A stretch of DNA of 64,000 nt, from positions 1 to 64,000 of the forward strand of contig CAZHOG010000003.1 in NCBI GenBank assembly GCA_964533935.1, written 5' to 3'. The stretch comes from RUG14121 sp964533935 (GTDB lineage Bacteria > Bacillota_I > Bacilli_A > RF39 > UBA660). Positions 46,937-55,514 of the stretch are shown here, in pieces. The notes under the pieces are model-generated. The model was given only the letters and a program-made list of their open reading frames with translations. It was not told the origin of the DNA and did no database searches. Made by a program: the position numbers and the translations under genes. Position 1 is the first letter of the stretch. Every line of letters begins with the position of its first letter.

Positions 46937-47255
46937 AACTCATCCACCCAAATATCATTTTATGAAGTTCTGTCAAATACTTCGAATAATTAACATATTT
47001 TTTCTTTGTTAATATTTCCTTATCATAACTTTGTTTCAAATAAAAATTAACCATTTTTATTTGAACTATAATTTCCTTTTTATAATTCTTATCCTGTGTT
47101 AAATTGGCACGATATATATTTTCTAATATATCATACAATGCATTTAATATTCTATTTTTTAATACTATATATTCATTAGGAAAATTATAAATATTTTTTT
47201 CTATATAGTTCAAAGTTTTTTTAGCACTTCGTACAATCATTAAATTATCTTCCAT
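46920..47255 (-). CDS. Avd-like DGR accessory protein
   Basis: A 111-residue, basic, all-helical protein between the template repeat and the reverse transcriptase gene. Size, helix pattern and position match the accessory variability determinant (Avd), a four-helix bundle forming a pentamer that binds the reverse transcriptase and template RNA. The ATG at 47255 is chosen because GGAGGAAG lies directly upstream; an upstream in-frame ATG at 47303 has no site. The identification relies on context as well as sequence. Confidence 0.85.
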   Translation of the reverse strand: MEDNLMIVRSAKKTLNYIEKNIYNFPNEYIVLKNRILNALYDILENIYRANLTQDKNYKKEIIVQIKMVNFYLKQSYDKEILTKKKYVNYSKYLTELHKMIFGWMSYEKSE

Positions 47256-47359
47256 ATCTTCCTCCACAAAAAAATAGTAGCTATAGAAATAATTCCGGTT
47301 CACTTTGTGTTACTAAAGCCTTATTTCTTCTACTATATATTTTTTACACTTTCGTGTAT

Positions 47360-47578
47360 GGGATATAACTTGTTTTTTTGTCTTACAATTATATACCAAG
47401 TATATAAAACATAGTTATCATGAAATCTGGGCGAACTCCAAAGTTATTAGTATTGTTGTAATTATTGTTGAAGTTGCCATTGCTATTAACATTCCAAACA
47501 TTATTAGTATTATTTAAAGAGCCGGACCAAACCAAAAAGAGAATCGAAAAGGCCACTATCACCTACTAGTTATATCCC
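47360..47578. repeat. Inverted repeat arms flanking the template repeat
   Basis: GGGATATAACT (47360-47370) and its exact complement AGTTATATCCC (47568-47578) enclose the template repeat. In a minus-strand transcript they could pair and bring the ends of the template region together. Between the arms, besides the template, I see no gene. Confidence 0.6.
47427..47530 (-). repeat. DGR template repeat (TR)
   Basis: A 104-bp copy of the end of the target gene, noncoding. Read in the target frame it gives 34 codons, 15 of them Asn AAT/AAC, the codon best suited to adenine mutagenesis without stops. Compared with VR there are 21 substitutions, 18 at template adenines, plus a 3-base gap. The ends (WSGSL side and GVRP side) are invariant. 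It lies between target and avd-like genes, in the same orientation. Confidence 0.95.
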
Positions 47579-47583
47579 GTGTC

Positions 47584-47608
47584 ATGCCTACACGCAAGCG
47601 TTCGGCAT
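47584..47608 (-). other. Hairpin between target gene and template repeat
   Basis: ATGCC/GGCAT outer stem and ACGC/GCGT inner stem with a 2-base loop. It is in the spacer upstream of TR and may be part of the template RNA fold; it has no T-run and is not an obvious terminator. Confidence 0.5.
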
Positions 47609-47640
47609 AGATCCAGGCAGCAATGAATTGTCACCTAGTC

Positions 47641-47655
47641 GCAATCAAAGATTGC
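47641..47655 (-). other. Hairpin just downstream of the variable repeat
   Basis: A 6-bp perfect stem GCAATC/GATTGC with a 3-base loop, directly at the stop codon and about 30 bases past the end of VR. DGR targets often have such a hairpin or cruciform near the initiation of mutagenic homing site, where it helps retrohoming. The role here is inferred from position. Confidence 0.5.
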
Positions 47656-48788
47656 TAGATTTCAGATGATGAGATGCTGATAACTGGGCGAACTCCGAAG
47701 TAAGAAGTATTGTAGTAAGTGTGGCGGTAGAAGGAGCCAGAGCTATGAACATCCCACACAGTACTAGTAGTATTCAAAGAGCCGGACCAATAAGAAGTAG
47801 AATAAATAAATGCTGGAGCTGATGTACAGAAATTGTTACCTGATGAACATCCTAGCGTTTCCAATTCTTCTTTTGTTATAAGACTTGCACTATTTATTGT
47901 TGCTCCTAGTTCTTCTAATTTTGTTTTATATGTATTTACATATCCTTCTACTATACTTCCTGCATATTCTGAAGAAGTGGATGAAAAAGCTGTAGTACCA
48001 TTATATATATATATATCTTGTCCTGATACGTATCCTACCATTGTACTATCTTGCATATCTGTAGCTTCATCTCCATAGGGGGTATAAGTACTCGTTGAGT
48101 TATCAAATGTCCCACCAACATATAAATTATATTGAGCTAACGCTTTAATATTTGTGTCATCATTAGATATTACATAAAAGCTTTCAGTTCCTGTAGTTAT
48201 CAAATCACCTATGTCAGCTTTATTATTGCCATTTTCATCTGTTGTTAATGTCCATATGCTTGCAACTGGTGTTTCAACTTTTAATGTATCTACTCCTAGA
48301 GTTGCACTGAAAGTCTTACCTTGATATGCATTTTGATTTTCTTCTTTATATTTGTAACTTACTGTTAATGTATATTCTTTTGTTACTCCTGATGCTATTG
48401 ATACATTTGTCATAACATAGTCTTTTCCAGTATTTGTTTCTGGTAAAACAGTTTCACTTACCACACTACCAGTTTCATCAGATAATGTGTATACTAAATC
48501 TTCATTGAATTCATTTGTAATATTTTGTAAATAAATATTATAATCTACTGCTATAGTACTGGTATTTTCTACAGTAAATGTTTTTGTAAATGAATCTCCT
48601 GGAACTATTCCAGTTACATTTATTTCTTGGCCTCCTGTATATACTAGTGTTAACTCATTAGTTTTAATCACTGTTTCTGTTTTATTATTTTCTTTTACTC
48701 TTGCACTATAGTATGCATATGATGCACCAGCTACAAGAGCTACCACTGCAATAATACTTACTACAATTATTGCTATTTTCTTTTTCAT
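47655..48788 (-). CDS. DGR target: secreted TasA-like protein with variable lectin-like C-terminus
   Basis: A 377-residue surface protein. Residues 1-30 are a SipW-type signal ending in GASYAYYSA, residues 30-170 a TasA/camelysin-like beta domain with GIVPGDSFTKTFTVENTS, and the rest a C-type-lectin-like fold. VR makes up residues 334-368, followed by only nine residues. The lectin part includes FIYSTSYWSGS and ends FGVRPVISIS, typical of DGR-diversified binding domains. The first 170 residues are close to those of the protein at 23279-24916. The start has an AGGAG site. The protein is likely displayed on the cell surface as a variable ligand-binding module. Confidence 0.92.
   Translation of the reverse strand: MKKKIAIIVVSIIAVVALVAGASYAYYSARVKENNKTETVIKTNELTLVYTGGQEINVTGIVPGDSFTKTFTVENTSTIAVDYNIYLQNITNEFNEDLVYTLSDETGSVVSETVLPETNTGKDYVMTNVSIASGVTKEYTLTVSYKYKEENQNAYQGKTFSATLGVDTLKVETPVASIWTLTTDENGNNKADIGDLITTGTESFYVISNDDTNIKALAQYNLYVGGTFDNSTSTYTPYGDEATDMQDSTMVGYVSGQDIYIYNGTTAFSSTSSEYAGSIVEGYVNTYKTKLEELGATINSASLITKEELETLGCSSGNNFCTSAPAFIYSTSYWSGSLNTTSTVWDVHSSGSFYRHTYYNTSYFGVRPVISISSSEI
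47684..47790 (-). repeat. DGR variable repeat (VR)
   Basis: A 107-bp segment at the end of the target gene, corresponding to the template at 47427-47530. The last bases (TTCGGAGTTCGCCCAG on the coding strand) are nearly identical in TR and VR and act as the candidate initiation of mutagenic homing sequence. Asn codons of TR become Thr, Ser, Asp, His, Tyr or Arg codons in VR. VR has one extra codon. Confidence 0.95.
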
Positions 48789-48899
48789 TTTTTCTCCTAC
48801 TTTCTATATTACATAATAAGTGTAACTCAGTTTAATAATAAACTTCAATATAAATGATTTAATATGTTTGTTTTTGACAAGTAATTAACATTAATAAAG

Positions 48900-48930
48900 C
48901 AAAAAAAATTGTACAAATGTACAATTTTAA
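48900..48930 (-). terminator. Intrinsic terminator of pyk
   Basis: Stem AATTGTAC/GTACAATT followed by eight U on the minus strand, at the pyk stop codon. Confidence 0.8.
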
Positions 48931-50336
48931 ATTTCTTCTATTTTCATTAAGTTAGTTGTTTTTGTAACCCCTGTATTTGGGAATCCTCCAGTAATAACAA
49001 CTATATCTCCTGTTTCTAAATTCATAAACTCTTTTGCTTTATTAATAGATGATTCTATTACTTCATCAGTAGTATTTAATACTGGAACATTTGTAGTATA
49101 TACACCCCAATTTAATGCAAGACCTCTTTGAGTTTTTTCATCAGGACAAGCGGCTAAAATCAAACAATTAGGTTTTAAGTTACTTATTTTCCTAGCTGTA
49201 AATCCACTAACTGTAGCAGCTACTATTAATTTAGCTCCTAACATATTTGCACTTTCAACAACACTATTTGCTATTGTTTGGGTAATACCTATTCTACTTT
49301 TATAATCAAATGATTGAATTAATTCTCCATGATTTTCTGTGAATTCACAAACATCAGCCATGAATTTAACTGTTTCAACTGGAAATTTACCAACTGTTGA
49401 TTCTCCAGATAACATAACTGCATCTGTTCCATCTAATACAGCATTAGCTACATCACTAATTTCTGCTCTAGTAGGTCTAGAATTTTTCTTCATTGATTCT
49501 AACATTTCAGTAGCAACAATACATATTTTTCCTTGTTCACGAGCTTTTTTTATTAATTTTTTTTGAATAATTGGTAATTCTTCTAATTTAGCTTCAACAC
49601 CAAGATCTCCACGAGCTACCATTATACCTTCAGATTCTTCTAATATACTTTCAACATTTTCAACACCTAAAGTACTTTCAATTTTACATATTAATTTTAA
49701 ATCTTCACGATTTTGTTCTTTTAATATTTTTTTAACTTCTAAAACTTCTTCACGAGTGGAAACAAATGATAAAGCTAAGAAATCTCCTTCATGTTGACAT
49801 GCATAAATAATATCTTCGCGATCAACATCACTAATAAATGGTATATCTAATTTAACTCCTGGAACACTTAAACTTTTTTTGTTTCCTAGAACTCCACCAT
49901 TAATAATCTTGCAAGTAACGCCATCTTCCTCAACACTTATTACATCCATTCTCATTAATCCGTTTTCAAGTAATATTATATTACCTACTTCTAATGAATC
50001 AATTGCTTGTTTATAGTTAACTGAAAATCTTTTTTCATTACCAAGAACTTCTTCTTTAACAATTCTAATAGTTTTTCCTTCAGCTAAATTAATTTCATCA
50101 TTTTCTAACATACCATTTCTAAATTCTGGCCCTTTTGTATCATATAATATAGCTATATTTTGTTTAGTTATTTCTCTAACTTTTTTAACTGATTCAACTA
50201 CATCTTCTCTTTCTTGAATAGTTGCATGGGAAAAATTAATTCTTGCAACATTCATTCCACTTTCAACCATTTTACTCATTGTATCAACACCTACACTTGC
50301 AGGTCCAATACTACATATTATTTTTGTTTTCTTCAT
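48927..50336 (-). CDS. pyk: Pyruvate kinase
   Basis: Final glycolytic enzyme, phosphoenolpyruvate plus ADP to pyruvate plus ATP. It starts with KIICSIGPASV, has the active-site LICKIESTLGVEN with the catalytic Lys, MVARGDLGVE, and ends in a normal C-terminal domain (GDIVVITGGFPNTG). At 469 residues it lacks the extra PEP-utiliser domain found in Bacillus pyruvate kinase. A GAGGGAG site precedes the ATG. It is monocistronic. Confidence 0.97.
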   Translation of the reverse strand: MKKTKIICSIGPASVGVDTMSKMVESGMNVARINFSHATIQEREDVVESVKKVREITKQNIAILYDTKGPEFRNGMLENDEINLAEGKTIRIVKEEVLGNEKRFSVNYKQAIDSLEVGNIILLENGLMRMDVISVEEDGVTCKIINGGVLGNKKSLSVPGVKLDIPFISDVDREDIIYACQHEGDFLALSFVSTREEVLEVKKILKEQNREDLKLICKIESTLGVENVESILEESEGIMVARGDLGVEAKLEELPIIQKKLIKKAREQGKICIVATEMLESMKKNSRPTRAEISDVANAVLDGTDAVMLSGESTVGKFPVETVKFMADVCEFTENHGELIQSFDYKSRIGITQTIANSVVESANMLGAKLIVAATVSGFTARKISNLKPNCLILAACPDEKTQRGLALNWGVYTTNVPVLNTTDEVIESSINKAKEFMNLETGDIVVITGGFPNTGVTKTTNLMKIEEI

Positions 50337-50447
50337 ACTTCTAACTCCCTCGCCTTTAACATTTTATCAAAAAAAGTTAAAAAGTCAAATTAAATAACAT
50401 AATAAATTTAAAAACATATTATAAATTAGAGTATTTTGGAGGTAATT

Positions 50448-51245
50448 ATGATAAATTGGTTTATTAATTTAAATTGTATTTTACAAGCATTCTTAGCCAC
50501 TTTATTTACTTATGGCATTACTGCATTAGGTGCAAGTATAGTTTTATTATTCAAAAAAGTTAATAAAAATTTTATGGATGCAATGCTAGGATTCGCTGGT
50601 GGATTAATGATTGCAGCATCATTTTTTTCACTTATCTCACCAGCTATTATTATGTCAAATAATTTAAAAATGACATCCTGGTTAGTAGTAACCATTGGAT
50701 TTATTGGCGGTGGAATACTTTTATTTATTGGTGATAAATTCTTTGATAAAATATCTAAAAAGAAAAATAAGGAATCTTCTAAGTTTAAAAGATGCTTAAT
50801 GTTAATGTTTTCAATAACATTACATAATATTCCAGAAGGTGCTGCAGTTGGAGTAGCTTTTGGTTCCCTTGCCTATAATTTAGATGGTGCAACTCTTGCT
50901 TCTGCTTGCATGCTTGCATTAGGTATTGGTATTCAAAATTTTCCTGAAGGTACAGCAATAAGTGTTCCTTTAAGACGTGAAGGCTTTTCTAGAAAAAAAT
51001 CATTTTTCTTTGGTCAATTAAGTGGCCTAGTTGAACCAATATCTGGAGTTATTGGAGCTATCTTAGTAATTAAAGTAAGATTTTTATTACCATATTTATT
51101 AGCATTTGCAGCCGGTGCTATGATTTATGTTGTTGTTGAAGAATTAATTCCTGAAAGTCAAACAAATGAAAATAAAGATTATATGGCTTTTTTTACCTTA
51201 ATTGGATTTGCTATTATGATGATCTTAGATGTTTCTCTTGGATAA
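50448..51245 (+). CDS. ZIP family metal transporter (ZupT/GufA-like)
   Basis: A 265-residue membrane protein importing divalent metals such as zinc or iron. Eight membrane helices are expected. The two metal-binding helices read HNIPEGAAVGVAFG and NFPEGTAISVPL, and EELIPES lies near the end, as in ZupT/GufA proteins. The ATG at 50448 is chosen since an in-frame TTG at 50436 overlaps the GGAGG site. It is divergent from pyk. Confidence 0.92.
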   Translation: MINWFINLNCILQAFLATLFTYGITALGASIVLLFKKVNKNFMDAMLGFAGGLMIAASFFSLISPAIIMSNNLKMTSWLVVTIGFIGGGILLFIGDKFFDKISKKKNKESSKFKRCLMLMFSITLHNIPEGAAVGVAFGSLAYNLDGATLASACMLALGIGIQNFPEGTAISVPLRREGFSRKKSFFFGQLSGLVEPISGVIGAILVIKVRFLLPYLLAFAAGAMIYVVVEELIPESQTNENKDYMAFFTLIGFAIMMILDVSLG

Positions 51246-51277
51246 AAAAATAAATCAGGATAACCTGATTTATTTTA
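51244..51277. terminator. Bidirectional terminator after the ZIP gene
   Basis: Stem AAATCAGG/CCTGATTT with a 4-base loop and T-rich flanks in both directions. Confidence 0.8.
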
Positions 51278-51812
51278 TTGAATGAATAAACGAAAATATT
51301 TCATCTACTTTATATAGCAATACTAATATAATTAATCCAATATATAAATATTTTTTATTTATTTTATTATATATTTTTTCTAGAGTTGGTAATATTATCT
51401 TTGCAAAAATTACACCTAAAACTCCCCACCCTAATGAAATAAATAAACAAACTCTACCATTAATATTAAGTGGCTGACTGGAATAATCCCACCATGAATT
51501 GTGATAAAAAATTTCTAAAGCAACACTTGTTAAATATTCAAAAATCGTACAAGAAAGTAATGCTATTATAAAAGCTTTAAACCAATTATTTTCAAATTTA
51601 TTAAGTAATAAGTATAATAAAATTGTTGCCCATCCATACATTGGTCTCCACATAAAATACATGAATCCACTAAAACATATTCGATGCTCAGTTAATAATA
51701 TAAATGTTATTTCAATAATACCACCTATAAAAGAACCTACAAAAAACAAAAAAGTTAAAAACGCTATACACTCAAATATTTTTTCATAATTTCTTTTTTT
51801 AATATTATCCAA
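51270..51812 (-). CDS. CmpB-like membrane protein (putative ABC transporter type IV family)
   Basis: A 180-residue protein with about five membrane helices. The segment EYLTSVALEIFYHNSWWDYS followed by PLNINGRVCL matches the family annotated as putative ABC transporter type IV (CmpB). No ATPase is adjacent, so transport is unproven. The reading begins with TTG at 51812 and has only a weak ribosome site. It follows the glycosyltransferase gene by eight bases. Confidence 0.8.
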   Translation of the reverse strand: MDNIKKRNYEKIFECIAFLTFLFFVGSFIGGIIEITFILLTEHRICFSGFMYFMWRPMYGWATILLYLLLNKFENNWFKAFIIALLSCTIFEYLTSVALEIFYHNSWWDYSSQPLNINGRVCLFISLGWGVLGVIFAKIILPTLEKIYNKINKKYLYIGLIILVLLYKVDEIFSFIHSIK

Positions 51813-51820
51813 CTTCTAAT

Positions 51821-52861
51821 TTAATTAAACTTAAATACTTTCTTTGCTATTTTATATCCTTTTAATGAAATGAAATCACCAAATTTACCTGGAAGATATG
51901 TTAAACCTGAAATTGATTTATTTTTTAATCGTTTATATAACTTTAAATCTTTTTCTTTAACATAATTCCATAGTTCTTCTCTTTTTAAAAGTGCTTCTTT
52001 GTCACCAATCATTAACAAATATATATCTGAAATTACAAACATCATTGATAAAAAGTTAACCATGTATTTTTCTAGTTTTATTGACTTATTTTTAACATCT
52101 ACTAAATTTGTACAATCTACCATTAGCTTAGTAACTTTTATTTGTTGATCAACTCTACCCATCATTACTTTTTCATTAACAGATTGATCTTCTCTTCCAA
52201 TAAAATAATGATACAAATCAACATCTATATAGCAAAAATTATTTACATAAGAAAGTGGTTGATAAGCAACTATATTATCTACATAAAAAGTATGTTCTGG
52301 AAGAAGCAATTTTGATTGTTTTAATATTTCAGTTTTATATAATAACGAATGCATAATTAAGTACTGACTTTTTTTAAATGAACCAATTTCTTCCCATTTC
52401 ATAATTTTATTTTCATTAAATATATTATTATAACTCATTGTTTTTTGGAACCCATCGTATAAATGATCATAAATATAATTAGATATTACTAAATCAACAT
52501 TAATATTTTCTTCATCCCATTTTTTTATAGTATTTATTATTTTAATTAAAGCATCTTCATCTAACCAATCATCACTATCAACAACTTTAAAATATTTACC
52601 ACTAGCTTCTTTTAACCCAGCATTAACTCCACTACCGTGTCCACCATTAACTTTATGAATCACTTTAATTAATTTAGGATATCTTTTTTGATAACCATCA
52701 GCAATTTTTCCTGTATCATCTGTTGAACCATCATCAACGATTATTATCTCAACATCTTCTTTGCCTTTAATTAAAGAATTAATACATCTTTCCATATATG
52801 CAGCAGAATTATAACAAGGTACTGCAAAAGTAATTAATTTATTTTTATTATTTTTTTTCAT
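51821..52861 (-). CDS. Family 2 glycosyltransferase
   Basis: A 346-residue GT-A enzyme using a nucleotide sugar. It opens with ITFAVPCYNSAAYMERCI, has IIVDDGSTDDTG and the metal-binding VDSDDW motif, then GSGVNAGL. The C-terminal 150 residues are helical without a membrane segment. Acceptor and sugar cannot be told; cell-surface polysaccharide or teichoic acid decoration is the usual role. It is paired with the CmpB-like gene downstream. Confidence 0.92.
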   Translation of the reverse strand: MKKNNKNKLITFAVPCYNSAAYMERCINSLIKGKEDVEIIIVDDGSTDDTGKIADGYQKRYPKLIKVIHKVNGGHGSGVNAGLKEASGKYFKVVDSDDWLDEDALIKIINTIKKWDEENINVDLVISNYIYDHLYDGFQKTMSYNNIFNENKIMKWEEIGSFKKSQYLIMHSLLYKTEILKQSKLLLPEHTFYVDNIVAYQPLSYVNNFCYIDVDLYHYFIGREDQSVNEKVMMGRVDQQIKVTKLMVDCTNLVDVKNKSIKLEKYMVNFLSMMFVISDIYLLMIGDKEALLKREELWNYVKEKDLKLYKRLKNKSISGLTYLPGKFGDFISLKGYKIAKKVFKFN

Positions 52862-52908
52862 ACAACACTTCCCAATGACTCTATTTAATTAAGTATATCA
52901 TAATATAT

Positions 52909-52940
52909 AAAACAAACAAATAATTATTTGTTTGTTAATT
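52909..52940 (-). terminator. Intrinsic terminator of the thioredoxin-like gene
   Basis: Stem AACAAACAAAT/ATTTGTTTGTT with a 4-base loop, just past the stop codon. Confidence 0.75.
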
Positions 52941-53681
52941 TTAATCACAATTTTTTTCTGTGCATACACCTGTATTTTTAAATACTTTATTAAACATTGA
53001 ATTATATGCATTATATAATTCTTTATATTGATCATTTGTCATTTTATCATGTTTTGTTTGATTTTCTTCTAATTCTACAGTACCAGTATGATCATCTACT
53101 ACTTTACCATTTTTTGTTGCGATAACATAAGGCATATAAATTCTTTTTTCTTTAGTATTATATGATTTTCCTTTATCATCTGTGATACTGTAAATACTTA
53201 ATCTATCATCAAGCTTTTCTAATAATTTATAGTAGTCTTCTGTGCCTTCTTTTGTTTTAACTACCTTTTTATTTTGAACTTCAAAAGTATCTCTATCTTC
53301 ATCTATATTTAAATAATATATTTTTTCTATATTATTTTTTTTAGCAACTTCTATTAATACTGGAACTGCATTACGACACCAAGGACACCAATTAGCACCA
53401 ATATATATAATTGCATTATCATTGTCTAAAATATTTAATGCTTCTTTTATAGTTATATATACCATAGGATTATCTTCACTAATACTTACATTATTATATT
53501 TTTGACCATCAGATTCTCTTGTGGTATTGTTTAATAATTCATATTCTTTTTTAAATTTAATTGCATCAGCACTATTTGCTTTTTCATCTCTTTTATTAAA
53601 TAGTAGTATTCCTCCCACTATCATTATTGCAATAAAAATAATTGCAGATATAATTATTGTAACTTTTGAACTTTTTTTCAT
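52941..53681 (-). CDS. Membrane-anchored thioredoxin-like protein
   Basis: A 246-residue extracytoplasmic protein with an N-terminal membrane or signal segment (about 7-29) and a thioredoxin fold. The redox motif is CPWC in IYIGANWCPWCRNAV. Two further Cys (NTGVCTEKNCD) end the protein. GGAGAG sets the ATG at 53681. It could reduce, form or isomerise disulfides in secreted proteins; several surface proteins in this window carry Cys pairs. No DsbD/CcdA partner is adjacent. Confidence 0.85.
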   Translation of the reverse strand: MKKSSKVTIIISAIIFIAIMIVGGILLFNKRDEKANSADAIKFKKEYELLNNTTRESDGQKYNNVSISEDNPMVYITIKEALNILDNDNAIIYIGANWCPWCRNAVPVLIEVAKKNNIEKIYYLNIDEDRDTFEVQNKKVVKTKEGTEDYYKLLEKLDDRLSIYSITDDKGKSYNTKEKRIYMPYVIATKNGKVVDDHTGTVELEENQTKHDKMTNDQYKELYNAYNSMFNKVFKNTGVCTEKNCD

Positions 53682-53745
53682 AATATCTCTCCATTTCATG
53701 GTTCAATTTTATATTATAATAATGATAAAAAAAATAAACCTAAAA

Positions 53746-53777
53746 TTGAAAAAACTCAACTATTGGTTGAGTTTTAA
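53746..53777 (-). terminator. Intrinsic terminator of the HTH/membrane regulator gene
   Basis: Stem AAACTCAAC/GTTGAGTTT followed by U on the minus strand. Confidence 0.8.
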
Positions 53778-54479
53778 TTATTTACAATTTTCTTCTAAAG
53801 ATAATGGAATCTTGTATGTGATTATTTTATTATTTGAATCAGTGGCATTAATTAATAAATATAAACTATGATCTTGATATTTTTTACATGTTCCTGCATA
53901 ATTATCTATATTAAATTTTAAATCTTTTAAAAATTCTTCTAATCGAATCGGTTCATTTATATCCACATTATATTCATCAATTTTTATTTCCGCATTTTCA
54001 TCTTTTTCATATAAACTACATTTTATATCTGAATACACTTCGTTATCGTCTCCACCACAATACTCCACATTTGAAATGTATATTGAAGATTTTTGATCAT
54101 TATATGCCATACTTCCTGAAATAGTAAACTGACTACAAGAAGATGATAAAGTTTTAAATTCAAAATTTTTTGAATTATAATGAATAACTACTTCAATGGC
54201 AATTATTAATAAAATAATTACTAAAGAAATTAAGCCAATAACAATCTTAGTTTTTTTATTTTTTTTAGGTTTAATAGAACCATCTAATACATCTTCAATA
54301 TTAATATTAAAATCTTTACTAATTTGCTTAATCAAAGAAATATCTGGCATATTTTTACCATTTTCCCACTTGCTAACAGCTTGATAAGTAACATTATATT
54401 TTTCAGCTAATTCTCTTTGAGTAAGATTATTTCTTTTTATTAATTCTTTAATAAACTCCCCAAATTTTTCTTGATTCAT
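53778..54479 (-). CDS. XRE-type HTH regulator with membrane anchor
   Basis: A 233-residue protein: an N-terminal helix-turn-helix (about 12-66, LTQRELAEKYNVTYQAVSKW), a basic linker, one membrane helix (about 78-98) and a 130-residue extracytoplasmic part with four Cys. Such one-piece sensors are common in Bacillota and could report envelope state. It sits alone between thioredoxin-like and trmB genes. The regulated genes are unknown. Confidence 0.88.
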   Translation of the reverse strand: MNQEKFGEFIKELIKRNNLTQRELAEKYNVTYQAVSKWENGKNMPDISLIKQISKDFNINIEDVLDGSIKPKKNKKTKIVIGLISLVIILLIIAIEVVIHYNSKNFEFKTLSSSCSQFTISGSMAYNDQKSSIYISNVEYCGGDDNEVYSDIKCSLYEKDENAEIKIDEYNVDINEPIRLEEFLKDLKFNIDNYAGTCKKYQDHSLYLLINATDSNNKIITYKIPLSLEENCK

Positions 54480-54514
54480 TAAATCACTTCCTTAAAGCCA
54501 TTAGTATTATATCA

Positions 54515-54544
54515 TAAAAAAAATATAGATGTTATCTATATTTT
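54515..54544 (-). terminator. Intrinsic terminator of trmB
   Basis: Stem AAATATAGAT/ATCTATATTT followed by seven or eight U on the minus strand. Confidence 0.75.
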
Positions 54545-55181
54545 ATCCAGAAAAAGTCGCATCTAAATAATAGATTTGTCTTCCTTCTTTTAAGTATTGT
54601 TTTTCATAATTAGTCATTACATTTTCAATTGGATTTTCATCATGATGTAAATCCATACTGATACGATCAAATACATACCAATATTGAGACATGGTCTCTA
54701 ATGAATGAGCAAAGAATCCTTTATTATCTGTTTTTAAAACGATATGTTTATTCTTTTTAAAAATTTTATCATATAATTTAAGATAAACAAAATGAGTAAA
54801 TCTTTTCTTGTCATCTTTTTTCTTTGGCCATGGATCACAGAATGTTAAATAAATAGTATCTATTTCTTTGCCAAAAATATTATCTAATTCCATTGCATCT
54901 TTATTGATTAATTTTAGATTTGGTAATTTTAAACTTTCTAACTTTTTTATGCCCATAACCATTTGAGAATCATTAACTTCAAGTCCAATGAAATTTTTAT
55001 TTGGATAGGTCTTTGCCATATCAATTATAAAGTCTCCTCTACCCATTCCTAGTTCTAAACAAATGGGATTATTATTGCCAAATAATGAAGACCATTTTTT
55101 CTTATATTCACTTGGATTATTAACAACATAAGGACTTCTTTTAACAATTAAATCAGCATTTTTTATTACATTATATTCCAC
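54543..55181 (-). CDS. trmB: tRNA (guanine-N7)-methyltransferase TrmB
   Basis: Methylates G46 of tRNA with S-adenosylmethionine. LELGMGRGDF is the SAM-binding loop, GLEVNDSQ the second motif, and the family signature TFCDPWPKKKDDKKRF lies in the middle. The 212-residue product begins with GTG at 55181, seven bases after AGGAG; an in-frame GTG at 55190 overlaps that site and is less likely. Length is normal. Confidence 0.95.
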   Translation of the reverse strand: MEYNVIKNADLIVKRSPYVVNNPSEYKKKWSSLFGNNNPICLELGMGRGDFIIDMAKTYPNKNFIGLEVNDSQMVMGIKKLESLKLPNLKLINKDAMELDNIFGKEIDTIYLTFCDPWPKKKDDKKRFTHFVYLKLYDKIFKKNKHIVLKTDNKGFFAHSLETMSQYWYVFDRISMDLHHDENPIENVMTNYEKQYLKEGRQIYYLDATFSG

Positions 55182-55218
55182 AAATATCACTCCTGCTCAA
55201 TATTATATCATAACTTGT

Positions 55219-55503
55219 CTATTTTTTAATATTTAATACATCAATAATTAAAATACATATTAATAATATAATTATTATATATGGTGTTAAAATTTTATCA
55301 ACAAAAGCAGTTTGAATAAAAAATTCATAATTATTACCACCAAATACAAAATCAAATTTTTTATTACTCCAATAAATATATAATCCAAATGTTAAACCTA
55401 TTAAGCATAATTGAATGATTCCAACTTTTCTTTTTTTTATTATTGCTTTTATAGATGAATACAAACTAAAACCGATAATAATTCCAAATACAAAGTCAAA
55501 CAT
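55219..55503 (-). CDS. Small membrane protein, unknown
   Basis: A 94-residue protein with three predicted membrane helices (about 1-18, 25-45, 70-90). The ATG at 55503 has GAGGTGG upstream. It lies 11 bases after the P-type ATPase gene, so the two are probably one transcript. No family recognised. Confidence 0.65.
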   Translation of the reverse strand: MFDFVFGIIIGFSLYSSIKAIIKKRKVGIIQLCLIGLTFGLYIYWSNKKFDFVFGGNNYEFFIQTAFVDKILTPYIIIILLICILIIDVLNIKK

Positions 55504-55514
55504 TGTTACCACCT

